DNA from: Chersky-840 sp035532735
GTDB lineage: Bacteria > Actinomycetota > Acidimicrobiia > Acidimicrobiales > UBA8190
Assembly (NCBI GenBank): GCA_035532735.1
Contig: DATKQM010000037.1
Location: 1-41,316, forward strand
Reading direction: 5' to 3'
DNA length: 41,316 bases
Shown here: positions 33,218 to 41,316 of the stretch, piece by piece
Layout of the letters: every line of letters starts with the position of its first letter
How positions within the stretch are numbered: position 1 is the stretch's first letter
The notes under the pieces: model-generated
Told to the model about the DNA's origin: nothing
The model's database searches: none
Seen by the model: the letters and a program-made list of their open reading frames with translations, nothing else
Made by a program: the position numbers and the translations under genes

Positions 33218-36200
33218 GCGTCGGGGTCCGGGCGCCGGCAACGAGGACCTCCTCGGCGGCACCCCTGGCCATCCGACAGGCTTCGGCGAGGGCCGCGTCT
33301 TGGAGGACGACTTCGACCGCATCGCCCTCCCCCACGAAGACGAGCACACAGCGCCGCACGGGCCGGCCTGTCGCCTCTTCGAGGGCGAGCGCGTAGCTCG
33401 CCACCTGGGGCCCGTAGCGCGACGCCGCCACGTCGAGCCCGGTGGGACCCCCGACGCGGTCGGTCTTGTAGTCGACCACCACCAACCCCTCGGCCTCCTC
33501 GAGGACGAGGTCCACAAATCCTTCGAGAACGCCGGCACCGACGGGCATGGCGACGAAGAGCTCTCGCCAGTGCCGGCGCCCGGCCCCGGCCGCCACCGTG
33601 GGCGAGGCCAGGGCCGCGTGGACCATATCGACGATGGCATCGGTGTGCGTGTCGACCCCGTACGCGCCGGCGCGTCCTCGAGCGACCTCTGTCGCGACGC
33701 GCCCGGCGTCGTCAGTGCCGCTGGACAGGTCGATCGCGGCCAATGCGCTGTGCACGGCCCTCCCGATCTGCAGTGCCGTGTCCGCATCGCGCCATAGCGC
33801 TCCGGTCGCGTCGGGCGATCCCGGGTCCGGTGTGGTCGGTCTCGGCCGCCACTCGCCGGGTTGGAGAGACTCGGACGCCGCGACGCGTTCGGCGACCGCG
33901 GTGGCGGTAGTCACCGGGGCACGGCGCGTCGCCGCCAGGGCCTCGGCGCGTCGCGCCGCGAAGACCGCCACGCGTTCGCGCCACGTCACGACCTCTTCGT
34001 CCTCCGCGCTCCGGGCGACGCCATGAGTCTGAAGGGCGTCGTCGGCAAGCCCGAATCCCGCCATGACCCTCGCCAGTGTCTCGATCCTGGCGTCGTCATC
34101 GTCGATGGCAACGTCGGAGGCTTTGTCGTCGCTCACGTCGTCGGGCGTCAAGGCCGCGATGGGTAGGCGACGCGTCAGCTCCGGAACGGTCAGGCAGATC
34201 TCGTACAGCTCGGCCGCAACGGTCGGGGTGGTGGTCGTGCTCTCTTTGTATTTGTGGTGCAGGCACACCACGAGGTGGTCCCGGGCCCTCGTCATCCCGA
34301 CGTAGAGCAGACGGTGGGCCTCAAGCGCATCGAGCGCTCGCTCGCGTGTGTTGGCGTCATCGAACCCGAGCGAGCACAGTTGTCCGCCCCCGCGCAGCTC
34401 CGGGGTCCCGTCCTCGGACCACAACACGGTGGGACCTCTCGGGCCGATTGCCACATCACGCTCGAGGCCCGCCAGGATGACGACTGGGAACTCGAGCCCC
34501 TTCGACCCGTGGATCGTCATGACGCGCACCGCATCGTCGTCGGGGTCCGGCGGGCCCACGCCACCACTGCGTCGGTCGTCTTCGGCTTGGAGCTCGGCCC
34601 AGGCCAAGAAGGAGCGCAAGGACCCACCCACGGTCTCGTCGAAGAGCCGGGCCTGGTCCATGAGCCAACGCAGCCGCTGCCAGTGGTCGCGGGGTCGGTG
34701 GAACGCGAGGCAGAGCTCGAAGCTGCGCAATTCTTCGAAGACCCGCGCCATCATGGCCGAGGGCTCGCGCCACCATCGTTCCTCGTGCAGGCGGGCCAGC
34801 ACCGCCATGGCGTCGGCGACGGCATGGGTCTCGAGCCCCTCTGGTGCGGGGCGGCGCGGGTCCCAGGTGCCCTTGGCCTGGTGCCACGCGACGAGGTCGT
34901 CGTCGCCGCAGGCCAGCCCCGGGCTACGAAGCGCGCCGAGCACGGCCACACCGTCGAGGGGGTCGTCCACGGCATGTAGCACGGCTAGGACATCGCGCAC
35001 TTCTTCGGATCCCCATAGAAGTGCCACGCCTTCGAGCCGGTAGGGGATCCGTGCTTCTTCGAGGGCTTCTTCGAGTGCCGCCAGCGCGGTGCGAGCCGGG
35101 AGCAACACCGCGATGTCGCGCCAGCGCGCCGCCCGCGTCTTGCCGTTGGTCTCGTCGAGCACGGCCCAAGCCCTGTTGTGGATGTCGTCAATGGTGATCG
35201 CCACGTCGTGGGCGGCGGCCCGACGTACCTCGCCGATGGCCTTGCGCATCGGTCCACCCAACAGGACCACGGGCGGCATCCCCGGTGACGCCGGGCGCCG
35301 GGTGACCGCCCCGGCCTCTCGCTCGGTCGGTTCCTCGACCGAGGCGAGCCCGTCCAACGACAACTGCACCGCGTTCGAACGTGGAAGCGCCGTAGGCCGT
35401 GGCCCGGGCCCCGCCGGACCACGGCGGTGGTGCAAGGGCAGCGGGTCGCGTGCACCCACGAGCTCGTGGTGCGCGGCCTGGCCTACCGCGTCGTGTCCGA
35501 AGAGCGTCGAGAACACCGCGTTCACGAACCGCAGGACGCCCGGCACCGAGCGGAAGTTCGTGACGAGCACGATTTCTTCGCCGATCTCGCGCCCGACCCG
35601 GGCGAAGAGCTCGATGTCGGCGCGCCGGAACCTGTAGATCGACTGCTTGGGGTCTCCCACCACGAACAGCCCACCGCGCTCCGCGTGCGCAAGCTCGGCG
35701 GAGCCGTCCACCGTCGCCACGATGCGCGCCGCCAACTCGACCTGGATGGGATCGGTGTCCTGGAACTCGTCGATGAGCAGGCGCCGGTACCGCCGGTGCA
35801 GCGCTTGGGCGGTGCCGGGGTCCTCTCGTAGCAATCGTCGGGCGTGCACCAGCAGGTCGTGGAACCCGAGGCGTCCTTCGGCCCGTCGCTGGTCGGCCGC
35901 GCTGAGCACGAACGACGCCAGCCGGGCACCGAGCTCGCCCAGCACGGCGTGATAGCTGGCCCGCAGGACATCGAGGCGCGCCTGCTCGGCGGCTGCGGTG
36001 GCGCCACGCGCGTCTTCAAGATGGTCTCCCCAGTTGGGCTGCTGTCCGTTCTTGTTGGCCAGCTTGAGGCCCTCGAGGAACTGCAGTGTCGCCAGCCCGT
36101 CGGCGCACGAGACGAGCTCGGCGCGAATGACTGCGAGACGGTCGAGGTGCTCCCGCAACTTGTCGTGTTCGTTGGTGCACCAAGGCGTCATCGCCAACGC

Positions 36201-36845
36201 GGCGTCGATGGCGGCGACGACGGGTGCGCCGCTGGCGTCTGGCCACGGGCCCGGTGCAGGCCGCATCAGCTCGAGGCACTCGAGCCCACCGTCGACGAGG
36301 CGGTCCCAGTGCCGGTTCATGGCCCGGGCGATCTCGATCAGGTTGTCGGGGGTCAAGCCCATCGAGAACGCCTGCACCAGGGCGGGCTCGGCGTCGGGGT
36401 CGGACAGCAACGTGTCGGCGAAGCGCCCGAAGCGCGCGTCGAAGTCGGCGCGCTCGGCCGTCTCGTCCATGACGTCGAACCCCGGTGGGATGCCGGCGGC
36501 GACACAGTGCTCGACGAGGATGCGCTGCGCGAAAGCGTGCAGAGTGCACACGGCCGCCTCATCGACCTCCTGGCGGGCCGCGACGAGGCGTGTCTCGTCG
36601 GTGTGCTCCGCGGCGACTTCCTCGATCTTCTCCCGCACCCGCTGGCGCAGCTCGGCCGCGGCGGCCTCGGTGAAGGTGATCGCCGCGACCTCGCGCAACG
36701 ACACACGCCCGCTTCGCACCAGTTCGACGATCCGCCCCACCAGGGCCGTCGTCTTGCCGGTGCCGGCCCCCGCCACCACGACAAGATTGGAGTCGACCTC
36801 GAATTCGATCGACGCCCGGGCGTCGTCGTCGTCGTGGACCGTCAC
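33210..36845 (-). CDS. AddA-like UvrD helicase-nuclease
   Basis: A 1211-residue superfamily 1 helicase fused to a RecB-type nuclease, used in double-strand break end resection. It has Walker A VVAGAGTGKTTALV (23-36), motif II LIDEFQDTDPIQ, VVGDPKQSIYRFRRAD, the motif V/VI region (VMTIHGSKGLEFPVVILAG; RLLYVGMTRARDHLVV) and the C-terminal nuclease GFVDLV...VVDYKTDRV (near residue 1125) with catalytic Asp-Lys. The GTG start overlaps the stop of the upstream AddB-like gene in GTGA. I call it AddA-like because its partner is an AddB-type protein. Confidence 0.9.
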   Translation of the reverse strand: MTVHDDDDARASIEFEVDSNLVVVAGAGTGKTTALVGRIVELVRSGRVSLREVAAITFTEAAAAELRQRVREKIEEVAAEHTDETRLVAARQEVDEAAVCTLHAFAQRILVEHCVAAGIPPGFDVMDETAERADFDARFGRFADTLLSDPDAEPALVQAFSMGLTPDNLIEIARAMNRHWDRLVDGGLECLELMRPAPGPWPDASGAPVVAAIDAALAMTPWCTNEHDKLREHLDRLAVIRAELVSCADGLATLQFLEGLKLANKNGQQPNWGDHLEDARGATAAAEQARLDVLRASYHAVLGELGARLASFVLSAADQRRAEGRLGFHDLLVHARRLLREDPGTAQALHRRYRRLLIDEFQDTDPIQVELAARIVATVDGSAELAHAERGGLFVVGDPKQSIYRFRRADIELFARVGREIGEEIVLVTNFRSVPGVLRFVNAVFSTLFGHDAVGQAAHHELVGARDPLPLHHRRGPAGPGPRPTALPRSNAVQLSLDGLASVEEPTEREAGAVTRRPASPGMPPVVLLGGPMRKAIGEVRRAAAHDVAITIDDIHNRAWAVLDETNGKTRAARWRDIAVLLPARTALAALEEALEEARIPYRLEGVALLWGSEEVRDVLAVLHAVDDPLDGVAVLGALRSPGLACGDDDLVAWHQAKGTWDPRRPAPEGLETHAVADAMAVLARLHEERWWREPSAMMARVFEELRSFELCLAFHRPRDHWQRLRWLMDQARLFDETVGGSLRSFLAWAELQAEDDRRSGGVGPPDPDDDAVRVMTIHGSKGLEFPVVILAGLERDVAIGPRGPTVLWSEDGTPELRGGGQLCSLGFDDANTRERALDALEAHRLLYVGMTRARDHLVVCLHHKYKESTTTTPTVAAELYEICLTVPELTRRLPIAALTPDDVSDDKASDVAIDDDDARIETLARVMAGFGLADDALQTHGVARSAEDEEVVTWRERVAVFAARRAEALAATRRAPVTTATAVAERVAASESLQPGEWRPRPTTPDPGSPDATGALWRDADTALQIGRAVHSALAAIDLSSGTDDAGRVATEVARGRAGAYGVDTHTDAIVDMVHAALASPTVAAGAGRRHWRELFVAMPVGAGVLEGFVDLVLEEAEGLVVVDYKTDRVGGPTGLDVAASRYGPQVASYALALEEATGRPVRRCVLVFVGEGDAVEVVLQDAALAEACRMARGAAEEVLVAGARTPTLR

Positions 36846-39835
36846 GCGCCCACTCCCTCATCCTCGATGCCTTCGACGACCGCCCCTTCGAGCTCGGCCG
36901 GGGCCTCGTTGTCCATGAGCGCCCGTACCGGGGCGACCTCGGTGGCGTCGCGCTTGCGCTCCCATTGGCGGTCTCTGGCCACCGGGCACACGACGTCGAA
37001 GTCACACATCCGGCAGGCCTCGAACTGGCGGTCGCCCTGGCTCTCGGTCGGCGCGCCCGGGAACGCACCGGCGTTTACACCCTGCGCGATGAGGCCCAGG
37101 ACGTCGACGAAACGCGCTTGGACCTCGGGCGTGATGGTGAGGCTGTAGCGGGACGCGACGCGCTTGGCCGAAAGCAGCCAGTAGCGGGCCTGGACCGTCT
37201 CTCCTCCGAAGCGCGTCTGGGCCGCCATGGCGTAGATAGGCAGCTGCAGGAGCCGGCCCCCCGCCACTGGGTCTTTCTTCAGGGACTTGAGCGTGCTTTG
37301 CTTGCCGGTCTTGTAATCCGACACCACGAGCTCTCCCGAGCGGGACCGGTCGACGCGATCGGCCTTACCCTTGAAACGCACCTCGTGGCCGTCTGCCAAC
37401 GTGACCGTCACCGCCGCGTCCGCGCCCTCCTCTCCGGTGCCGAATTCGAGCTCGGCCGCCAAGGGCTCGAGGTTCCCCTCCTCGTCGTGGAAGCGAACGA
37501 GGTCGCGTACGAGCGCGGCTTTGTCCATCCGCCACAACAGCGGCTTTCCCACCAGTCCGCCGCCCTCGGCTACGGCGAATTGGTTCTCGGCGATGGCGAG
37601 CAGGCGAGGCAACGAGCGCGGCGCGCCATCGAGGCGCTCGAGGAGGTATTCCTCGAGAATCGCGTGCACGAGCGTGCCACGTTCGGTTGGCTCCATTTGC
37701 CAGATCTCTTCGGGAAGGGTGCGCTTGGATACCTGCAGCACGCGGTCGTACAGGAAACGGCGCGGGCACTTGGCGTAGGCCTCGAGGCGGGTGGCCGACA
37801 TCGGGGCCTCGGCGGTGAAGGGGGAGACGCGCCCGAGCCCCACATTCCCGTCGAAGCGCGTGAAGTCCTCTCCCATCCGGTCCTGTGACGCGCCGATGCC
37901 GACGCGGAGTCGCTCCGACGACAGCGCCAGCGGTGAGCGGGTCGGGTCCTTCCCGTCTATCGCCCAACGCGCCAGGTCATGGAGCTCGAGTTCGCGCACC
38001 GACAGCGGCGGGTTGGCCGATGAGATCCCCGCCGCGAAGGAGTCGACCGATCGCCACCTCGTGCCGACTCCGGTCAGCGCGGGCATCCAGCGCGACGGCA
38101 CTTGGGCCCGCCCGGTGCGGGGGTCGACACGCGAGTAGGTCGCGATGCGACGGGAAGTGCCGGCTCCGATGGCCGCCACCACATCGTCGTGGAGCTCATC
38201 GAAGCGCGCCTCGCGCGTGCGCAGGCCCCCGGACATGTCGAGCCGACGCGCGCTCTCGGGCAGCAAGGCGTCGTCGCCGATGCCGCCGGGGACGACCGAG
38301 TCGGTCAGGCCGACCAACACGACGCATTCGAAGCGCAGGCCCCGGGCCCGACCGAACGGGGCCACGAACACCCCGTCGCCGAATCCGCCGTGGGGGAGGT
38401 CCGAGGAGTCGAGCGCGGTCTCTTCGAGCACGGTGCGCACCGTTCGTCGGAACGCGGCGGCGTCGGTCCGCTCCGACACCCCGTCGAGCTCGCCCAGCGC
38501 TTGCACAGCGCCTCGCACCTGCTCGGTGGCGGCGAGCTCCTCGAGTGGCCACGAGCCGGGGTCGGTGTCGAGGTAGCGGTCAAAGAGCCCGAGGGCCCAG
38601 GTGGCATGGGTCGACCACGACCCGGTGGGTGGCACCGAGACGGCGACGAGATCCTCGACGAAGTCGGCGAGGCCCTCGGTCTCGGGGCGCAGGTCCTCGT
38701 AGCGGGCCGCGAGGTTCTCGAGCCGTTCGCACCACTGCGCCGCGCCGCGCACCACCCCCGCCTCCGACGACAGCGCTTCCCACCGACTGGCGGGCACCCG
38801 GCGCCGTTCGGGGCCCGAGACGATGGGAGCCATCGAGAGCCAGGCCAGGACCTCGTCGCGTGCCCAGTCCGATTCGGCCAGCTCGAGCAGGCCGAGCAAT
38901 GTGGCGCCCGCCACCGAGCGGTCGAGGCGGCGTCGTTGCGGTCCGTTCGCGGCGACGCCTGCCGCGGCGAGCTCCTGGTGCAAGGCGCGGGCGTAGCCGG
39001 GTCCGGGCGGGTGGAAGATCGCCTGGGCCCACGCCGGCACACCGGCGTCGATCGACGCCACCACGGCACGGACCGCGCCACGTACCTCTTCGTCGGGATC
39101 GGCGCAGGAGCGCACCTCGGTGAAGGTTCGTTCACCCACTTCGAGCTGGGCCCGGCGCGCGCCGGTCCGGGTCACGACGGCGTCGAGCACGGCGCGCTCG
39201 GACGGTGCCATGACCCCGGGGTCGAGCACCAGCACCGGGCCCAGCGCCTCGAGTGCGGCGGCCGCCCCGGGCCCGGTCGCGGTCTGTGTGGCGGCTTGGG
39301 CCAGGTCCACGATGTCCGCGTAGCCGCGTCGATGGAGGTGGTCCCGCACCTCGGCCAGCAGACGACAGAGGTCGCCGATCCGGCCCGGTCGCCGGGCGAG
39401 CGCATCGAGAGTAGGCGCGGGGCAACGCCGGAGCTCGGCCAGCGCGTCGCGCAACGCCACCAAGCCGCGGGGGTGCCCGACGAGCACGGCCAGCCAGCCC
39501 CGTGTCGACAGGGCCCTGATGCGGATGGCCTCGAGGTCCACTGGTCCGGGGGCGACCCGTTGCTGGCGCGCCGCCAACACCGGGACTCCCAATTGGCGGA
39601 TCAGTTTGTCCACGGTGGTGCAGCTGACGTTGACGATTCCTCGACGTCCGTCCAAACCGACCCAGGACCCGAGCGCTCGACGGGCGAACAGCGCCGAGTA
39701 GGCGGACGGGGCCACCACGGTCACCGGGGCGAGCGGGTCGGCCCCTTTGGCTCTGTCCACCGCAGCCCACAGCGCGGTTACGACCGGGTCGACGTCGACC
39801 GCCGTGGCCTGTTCGGTGACCGGGCTGCGCGCCAT
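36842..39835 (-). CDS. AddB-like PD-(D/E)XK nuclease
   Basis: A 997-residue protein with a helicase-like N-terminal part that lacks a clear Walker A motif (VTVVAPSAYSALFARRAL) and a C-terminal RecB-family nuclease. The nuclease begins MSATRLEAYAKCPRRFLYD and holds RFKGKADRVDRS, VVSDYKTGKQ and the cluster CRMCDFDVVCP; with the first Cys this makes the four-Cys iron-sulfur site of AddB and Cas4 nucleases. It would form the AddAB complex with the next gene (overlap of 4 bases). The ATG follows a TAGCAT hexamer by 6 bases, so it begins the operon. Confidence 0.88.
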   Translation of the reverse strand: MARSPVTEQATAVDVDPVVTALWAAVDRAKGADPLAPVTVVAPSAYSALFARRALGSWVGLDGRRGIVNVSCTTVDKLIRQLGVPVLAARQQRVAPGPVDLEAIRIRALSTRGWLAVLVGHPRGLVALRDALAELRRCPAPTLDALARRPGRIGDLCRLLAEVRDHLHRRGYADIVDLAQAATQTATGPGAAAALEALGPVLVLDPGVMAPSERAVLDAVVTRTGARRAQLEVGERTFTEVRSCADPDEEVRGAVRAVVASIDAGVPAWAQAIFHPPGPGYARALHQELAAAGVAANGPQRRRLDRSVAGATLLGLLELAESDWARDEVLAWLSMAPIVSGPERRRVPASRWEALSSEAGVVRGAAQWCERLENLAARYEDLRPETEGLADFVEDLVAVSVPPTGSWSTHATWALGLFDRYLDTDPGSWPLEELAATEQVRGAVQALGELDGVSERTDAAAFRRTVRTVLEETALDSSDLPHGGFGDGVFVAPFGRARGLRFECVVLVGLTDSVVPGGIGDDALLPESARRLDMSGGLRTREARFDELHDDVVAAIGAGTSRRIATYSRVDPRTGRAQVPSRWMPALTGVGTRWRSVDSFAAGISSANPPLSVRELELHDLARWAIDGKDPTRSPLALSSERLRVGIGASQDRMGEDFTRFDGNVGLGRVSPFTAEAPMSATRLEAYAKCPRRFLYDRVLQVSKRTLPEEIWQMEPTERGTLVHAILEEYLLERLDGAPRSLPRLLAIAENQFAVAEGGGLVGKPLLWRMDKAALVRDLVRFHDEEGNLEPLAAELEFGTGEEGADAAVTVTLADGHEVRFKGKADRVDRSRSGELVVSDYKTGKQSTLKSLKKDPVAGGRLLQLPIYAMAAQTRFGGETVQARYWLLSAKRVASRYSLTITPEVQARFVDVLGLIAQGVNAGAFPGAPTESQGDRQFEACRMCDFDVVCPVARDRQWERKRDATEVAPVRALMDNEAPAELEGAVVEGIEDEGVGA

Positions 39836-39841
39836 CGCGGC

Positions 39842-39847
39842 ATGCTA
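39842..39847 (-). promoter_or_regulatory. -10 element of the addB-like operon (leaderless)
   Basis: TAGCAT on the minus strand, 6 bases before the ATG. Confidence 0.55.
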
Positions 39848-39872
39848 TGGCGCCGTTGTCTCACCGCTCCTT

Positions 39873-39910
39873 GTGAGTGGTGAGGGGTGAGGGGGTGAGG
39901 GGTGAGGGGT
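39873..39910 (+). repeat. GTGAGG-type tandem repeat with G-quadruplex pattern
   Basis: Four G runs (GGGG at 39884-39887, GGGGG at 39891-39895, GGGG at 39899-39902, GGGG at 39906-39909) are separated by identical TGA loops on the plus strand. The region lies about 35-65 bases upstream of the addB-like start and just past the terminator of the glycosyltransferase gene. Confidence 0.85.
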
Positions 39911-39917
39911 CTGGGTG

Positions 39918-39941
39918 ACAGGCCCGGGCTCCCGGGCCTGT
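39918..39941 (-). terminator. Perfect 11-bp hairpin after the glycosyltransferase gene
   Basis: ACAGGCCCGGG (39918-39928) pairs with CCCGGGCCTGT (39931-39941) around a 2-base loop drawn to about 4 in practice. It lies 17 bases past the stop of the minus-strand gene at 39958. Confidence 0.7.
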
Positions 39942-39957
39942 CCCGGGGTGGTGCCGG

Positions 39958-40779
39958 TCAGGCCGAGGGCTTCGCCCCGTAGGTGTCTCCGGATCGCAGC
40001 CGCCACCAGATGGCGAAGGTGTCGCGGAGCATGTCGAACACGACGCGGCGCGACACCGTGGACGAGAATCGGATCCCGATGCGGACCGGTGCTTCGACGA
40101 GGTCACGGTGGCCGAGTCGCCGGGCGAGCACGAGCATCTCCAGGTCGAAGGCATATCCCTCTTCGACCATGAGCGGCAGGACCTCGGCGAGGACCTCCCG
40201 TCGCACGAGCTTGATGCCGGCTTGGGTGTCGCGGACGTCGAGATGGAACAGGACGCGGACCAGTTGCTGGTATCCCCACGAGTAAAGCCGCCGGGCCAAG
40301 GGATAGACGACCTGGGAGTCGGGGTGGCGCTTGCTCCCGAGGACCACGTCGGGGTGCCTCTGGCGGACCACCGTCACGAACTCCGCCAGGAGCTCGGGCG
40401 GCACGTCGCCGTCCCCGTCGATGAACCCGAGATAGCGGCCCCGACCTCGGGCGAGCCCGGCCCGCACCGCCTTGCCCTTGCCGGCGTGGGGGAGCACGAC
40501 CTGGACCACCAGGTCCGACGGCAGTCCCTCCAGCGAGGCGTCGCTCCCGTCGGTGGAGCCGTCGGAGACGGTCACGATCTCAAAGGAGATCCCGGTCTCG
40601 GACAGGACCTCGACCGCGCGCTCTACCGTCGAGCGCAGCACCAGGCCCGGGTTGTAATAGGGAACGACCACGGTGAGGTCGAGAACAGGGGGAGGAAAGG
40701 ACGCAGGTTCCACGAGGCTCAGAGGCGCCCGAGACGCACGCGAGTCGCGAAGCCCGGTCCCGGGATGCTGTCGCGCCAC
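39958..40779 (-). CDS. Family 2 glycosyltransferase (dolichol-phosphate-mannose type)
   Basis: A 273-residue GT-A glycosyltransferase. It has the start LTVVVPYYNPG (35-45), the nucleotide-binding SDGSTDGS, the DxD-type FIDGDGDVPPE, and VRDTQAGIKLVRREVL, the pattern of polyprenyl-phosphate mannosyl/glucosyl transferases. There is no transmembrane segment, so it would act at the inner face of the membrane. A Pro-rich N terminus of about 30 residues precedes the fold, so the true start might be later; GTG 40779 has GGAGGG upstream. Product sugar unknown. Confidence 0.88.
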   Translation of the reverse strand: MARQHPGTGLRDSRASRAPLSLVEPASFPPPVLDLTVVVPYYNPGLVLRSTVERAVEVLSETGISFEIVTVSDGSTDGSDASLEGLPSDLVVQVVLPHAGKGKAVRAGLARGRGRYLGFIDGDGDVPPELLAEFVTVVRQRHPDVVLGSKRHPDSQVVYPLARRLYSWGYQQLVRVLFHLDVRDTQAGIKLVRREVLAEVLPLMVEEGYAFDLEMLVLARRLGHRDLVEAPVRIGIRFSSTVSRRVVFDMLRDTFAIWWRLRSGDTYGAKPSA

Positions 40780-41169
40780 TGCCCCCCCTCCCGTGCCTGC
40801 GCACCCCCACTGACCTGCCCGGTGCCGGCACTGGCCATTTTACCGGCGGTGCAGGTGCAACTTGGGCGCGGGCCCGCTCTCAAGGCAGACCGCGGAGCCG
40901 TCGCCGAGCTCACTTCACGGCAATATCGATGGCACCATGGGTGCCGAGGAGCCACGCTCGGCGAGGAGCACAGGCGTCGGCACCGGGCACGAAGCGATCG
41001 TAGGTGGCCGGCCTGTCTGGACGGCGGAGCGATGGCCTGTATCCTCACGGTCTCTTGACGGCTTCATAGAGCTTTTTGCAGGTCATCCCAGGTGATTCCC
41101 AGGTTTATCGGGGATCCTTGAGTTGCTTGTTGCGGTGCGCAGGGGGGAACGAAAAAGGAGGTGGCACGG
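40780..41169. other. 390-bp divergent intergenic region
   Basis: No supportable gene. It separates the glycosyltransferase (minus) from the SqdB-like gene (plus) and should hold both promoters. A TATCCT at 41040-41045 and a TTGACG at 41055-41060 are seen but do not form a well-spaced pair. AT content rises towards the SqdB-like start. A long leader of about 100 bases with a strong ribosome binding site contrasts with the leaderless style of many other genes here. Confidence 0.5.
41155..41163 (+). promoter_or_regulatory. Strong ribosome binding site of the SqdB-like gene
   Basis: AAGGAGGTG, which matches the anti-Shine-Dalgarno sequence almost fully, ends 6 bases before GTG 41170 and decides the start. 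Confidence 0.85.
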
Positions 41170-41316
41170 GTGAGGATCCTCGTGCTGGGGGGCGACGGGT
41201 ATCTGGGTTGGCCGACGGCGTTGCACCTGTCTCGTCGTGGCCATGATGTGGGCGTGGTCGACAACTTCTGTCGTCGGCAGTACGACTTCGAGATGGGGGT
41301 GGACAGCCTCGTCCCC
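41170..41316 (+). CDS. UDP-sulfoquinovose synthase-like (SqdB) protein, partial
   Basis: Only the first 49 residues lie in the window; the gene runs off the end. It begins RILVLGGDGYLGWPTALHLS, a Rossmann start with GGDGYLGWPTALHLSRRGHD, then VVDNF, RRQYDFEMGVDSL. The GWPTALHLS block and VDNF...SL-(V/T)-P order fit the SQD1/SqdB group of extended SDR enzymes that make UDP-sulfoquinovose for sulfolipid; a more general nucleotide-sugar epimerase cannot be excluded from so short a piece. A glycosyltransferase lies upstream, divergent. Confidence 0.72.
   Translation, partial: MRILVLGGDGYLGWPTALHLSRRGHDVGVVDNFCRRQYDFEMGVDSLVP

Noticed and set aside
34076..34480. Several Arg-rich plus-strand frames opposite the AddA-like gene
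   Set aside because: Frame shadows in GC-rich coding DNA without start signals.
41040..41083. Sigma-70 promoter for the SqdB-like gene (TATCCT or TTGACG)
   Set aside because: The -35-like TTGACG lies downstream of TATCCT and has no -10 at 16-18 bases; the pair cannot work together.
1..41316. CRISPR arrays, insertion sequences, prophage genes, attachment sites
   Set aside because: I saw no regular repeat-spacer pattern, transposase motif, inverted terminal repeats or integrase. The tRNA-Ser genes show no duplicated 3' end nearby that would mark integration.

Overview
This is a 41.3 kb piece of a high-GC bacterial chromosome. Gene content (SRP RNA, tRNA-Ser, dnaX, recR, lysC and asd in one neighbourhood, an acyl-CoA carboxylase epsilon subunit, many GTG starts, apparently leaderless mRNAs) points to an actinobacterium. 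The ethylmalonyl-CoA genes and the overall style would fit an Acidimicrobiia-like lineage, but that placement is inference. Genes are tightly packed and many convergent pairs touch or nearly touch.

Region 1 (1-4236) is accessory. A tRNA-Ser(CGA) is followed by about 520 bp with no gene I can support. Next comes a small regulatory unit: a DUF4386 membrane protein and a TetR repressor. Two promoter regions each carry a pair of CTTAC-N3-GTAAG palindromes. The second promoter faces a decayed second DUF4386 gene, which runs into a decayed EAL-domain gene. A soluble MprF-C-terminal-like aminoacyltransferase closes the region. Region 2 (4249-7845) is core informational: tadA, tRNA-Ser(GGA), SRP RNA, dnaX, recR. 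Region 3 (7850-10340) holds a beta-class-like DNA methyltransferase with an extra C-terminal domain and an overlapping unrecognised protein with a possible nuclease motif. This is the best candidate here for an undescribed restriction-modification or defence pair.

Region 4 (10466-20676) is a carbon-assimilation island: thiolase, crotonyl-CoA carboxylase/reductase, methylmalonyl/ethylmalonyl-CoA epimerase, acyl-CoA carboxylase beta and epsilon subunits, ethylmalonyl-CoA mutase, 3-hydroxybutyryl-CoA dehydrogenase and an SDR. Together they cover much of the ethylmalonyl-CoA pathway (acetyl-CoA to acetoacetyl-CoA, 3-hydroxybutyryl-CoA, crotonyl-CoA, ethylmalonyl-CoA, methylsuccinyl-CoA, plus handling of propionyl/methylmalonyl-CoA). 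Methylsuccinyl-CoA dehydrogenase, mesaconyl-CoA hydratase and the lyase are not in the window. A membrane-anchored seven-blade propeller protein sits among these genes.

Region 5 (20778-29444) has an S51 peptidase-like protein, two tandem cyclophilins, lysC (with a probable internal start for a beta subunit), asd, a PhoU-like protein, a lipocalin-like protein next to a phosphotransferase-family protein, and a type II NADH dehydrogenase. Region 6 (29515-41316) has a fused alpha-beta 2-oxoacid dehydrogenase E1, rmuC, an AddA/AddB-like helicase-nuclease operon, a GT2 glycosyltransferase, and the start of a SqdB-like nucleotide-sugar enzyme cut by the window edge.

One signal recurs across the window: in at least 13 genes a TANNNT hexamer lies 5-8 bases before the start codon, the arrangement expected of leaderless transcripts. 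It also helps choose several starts.
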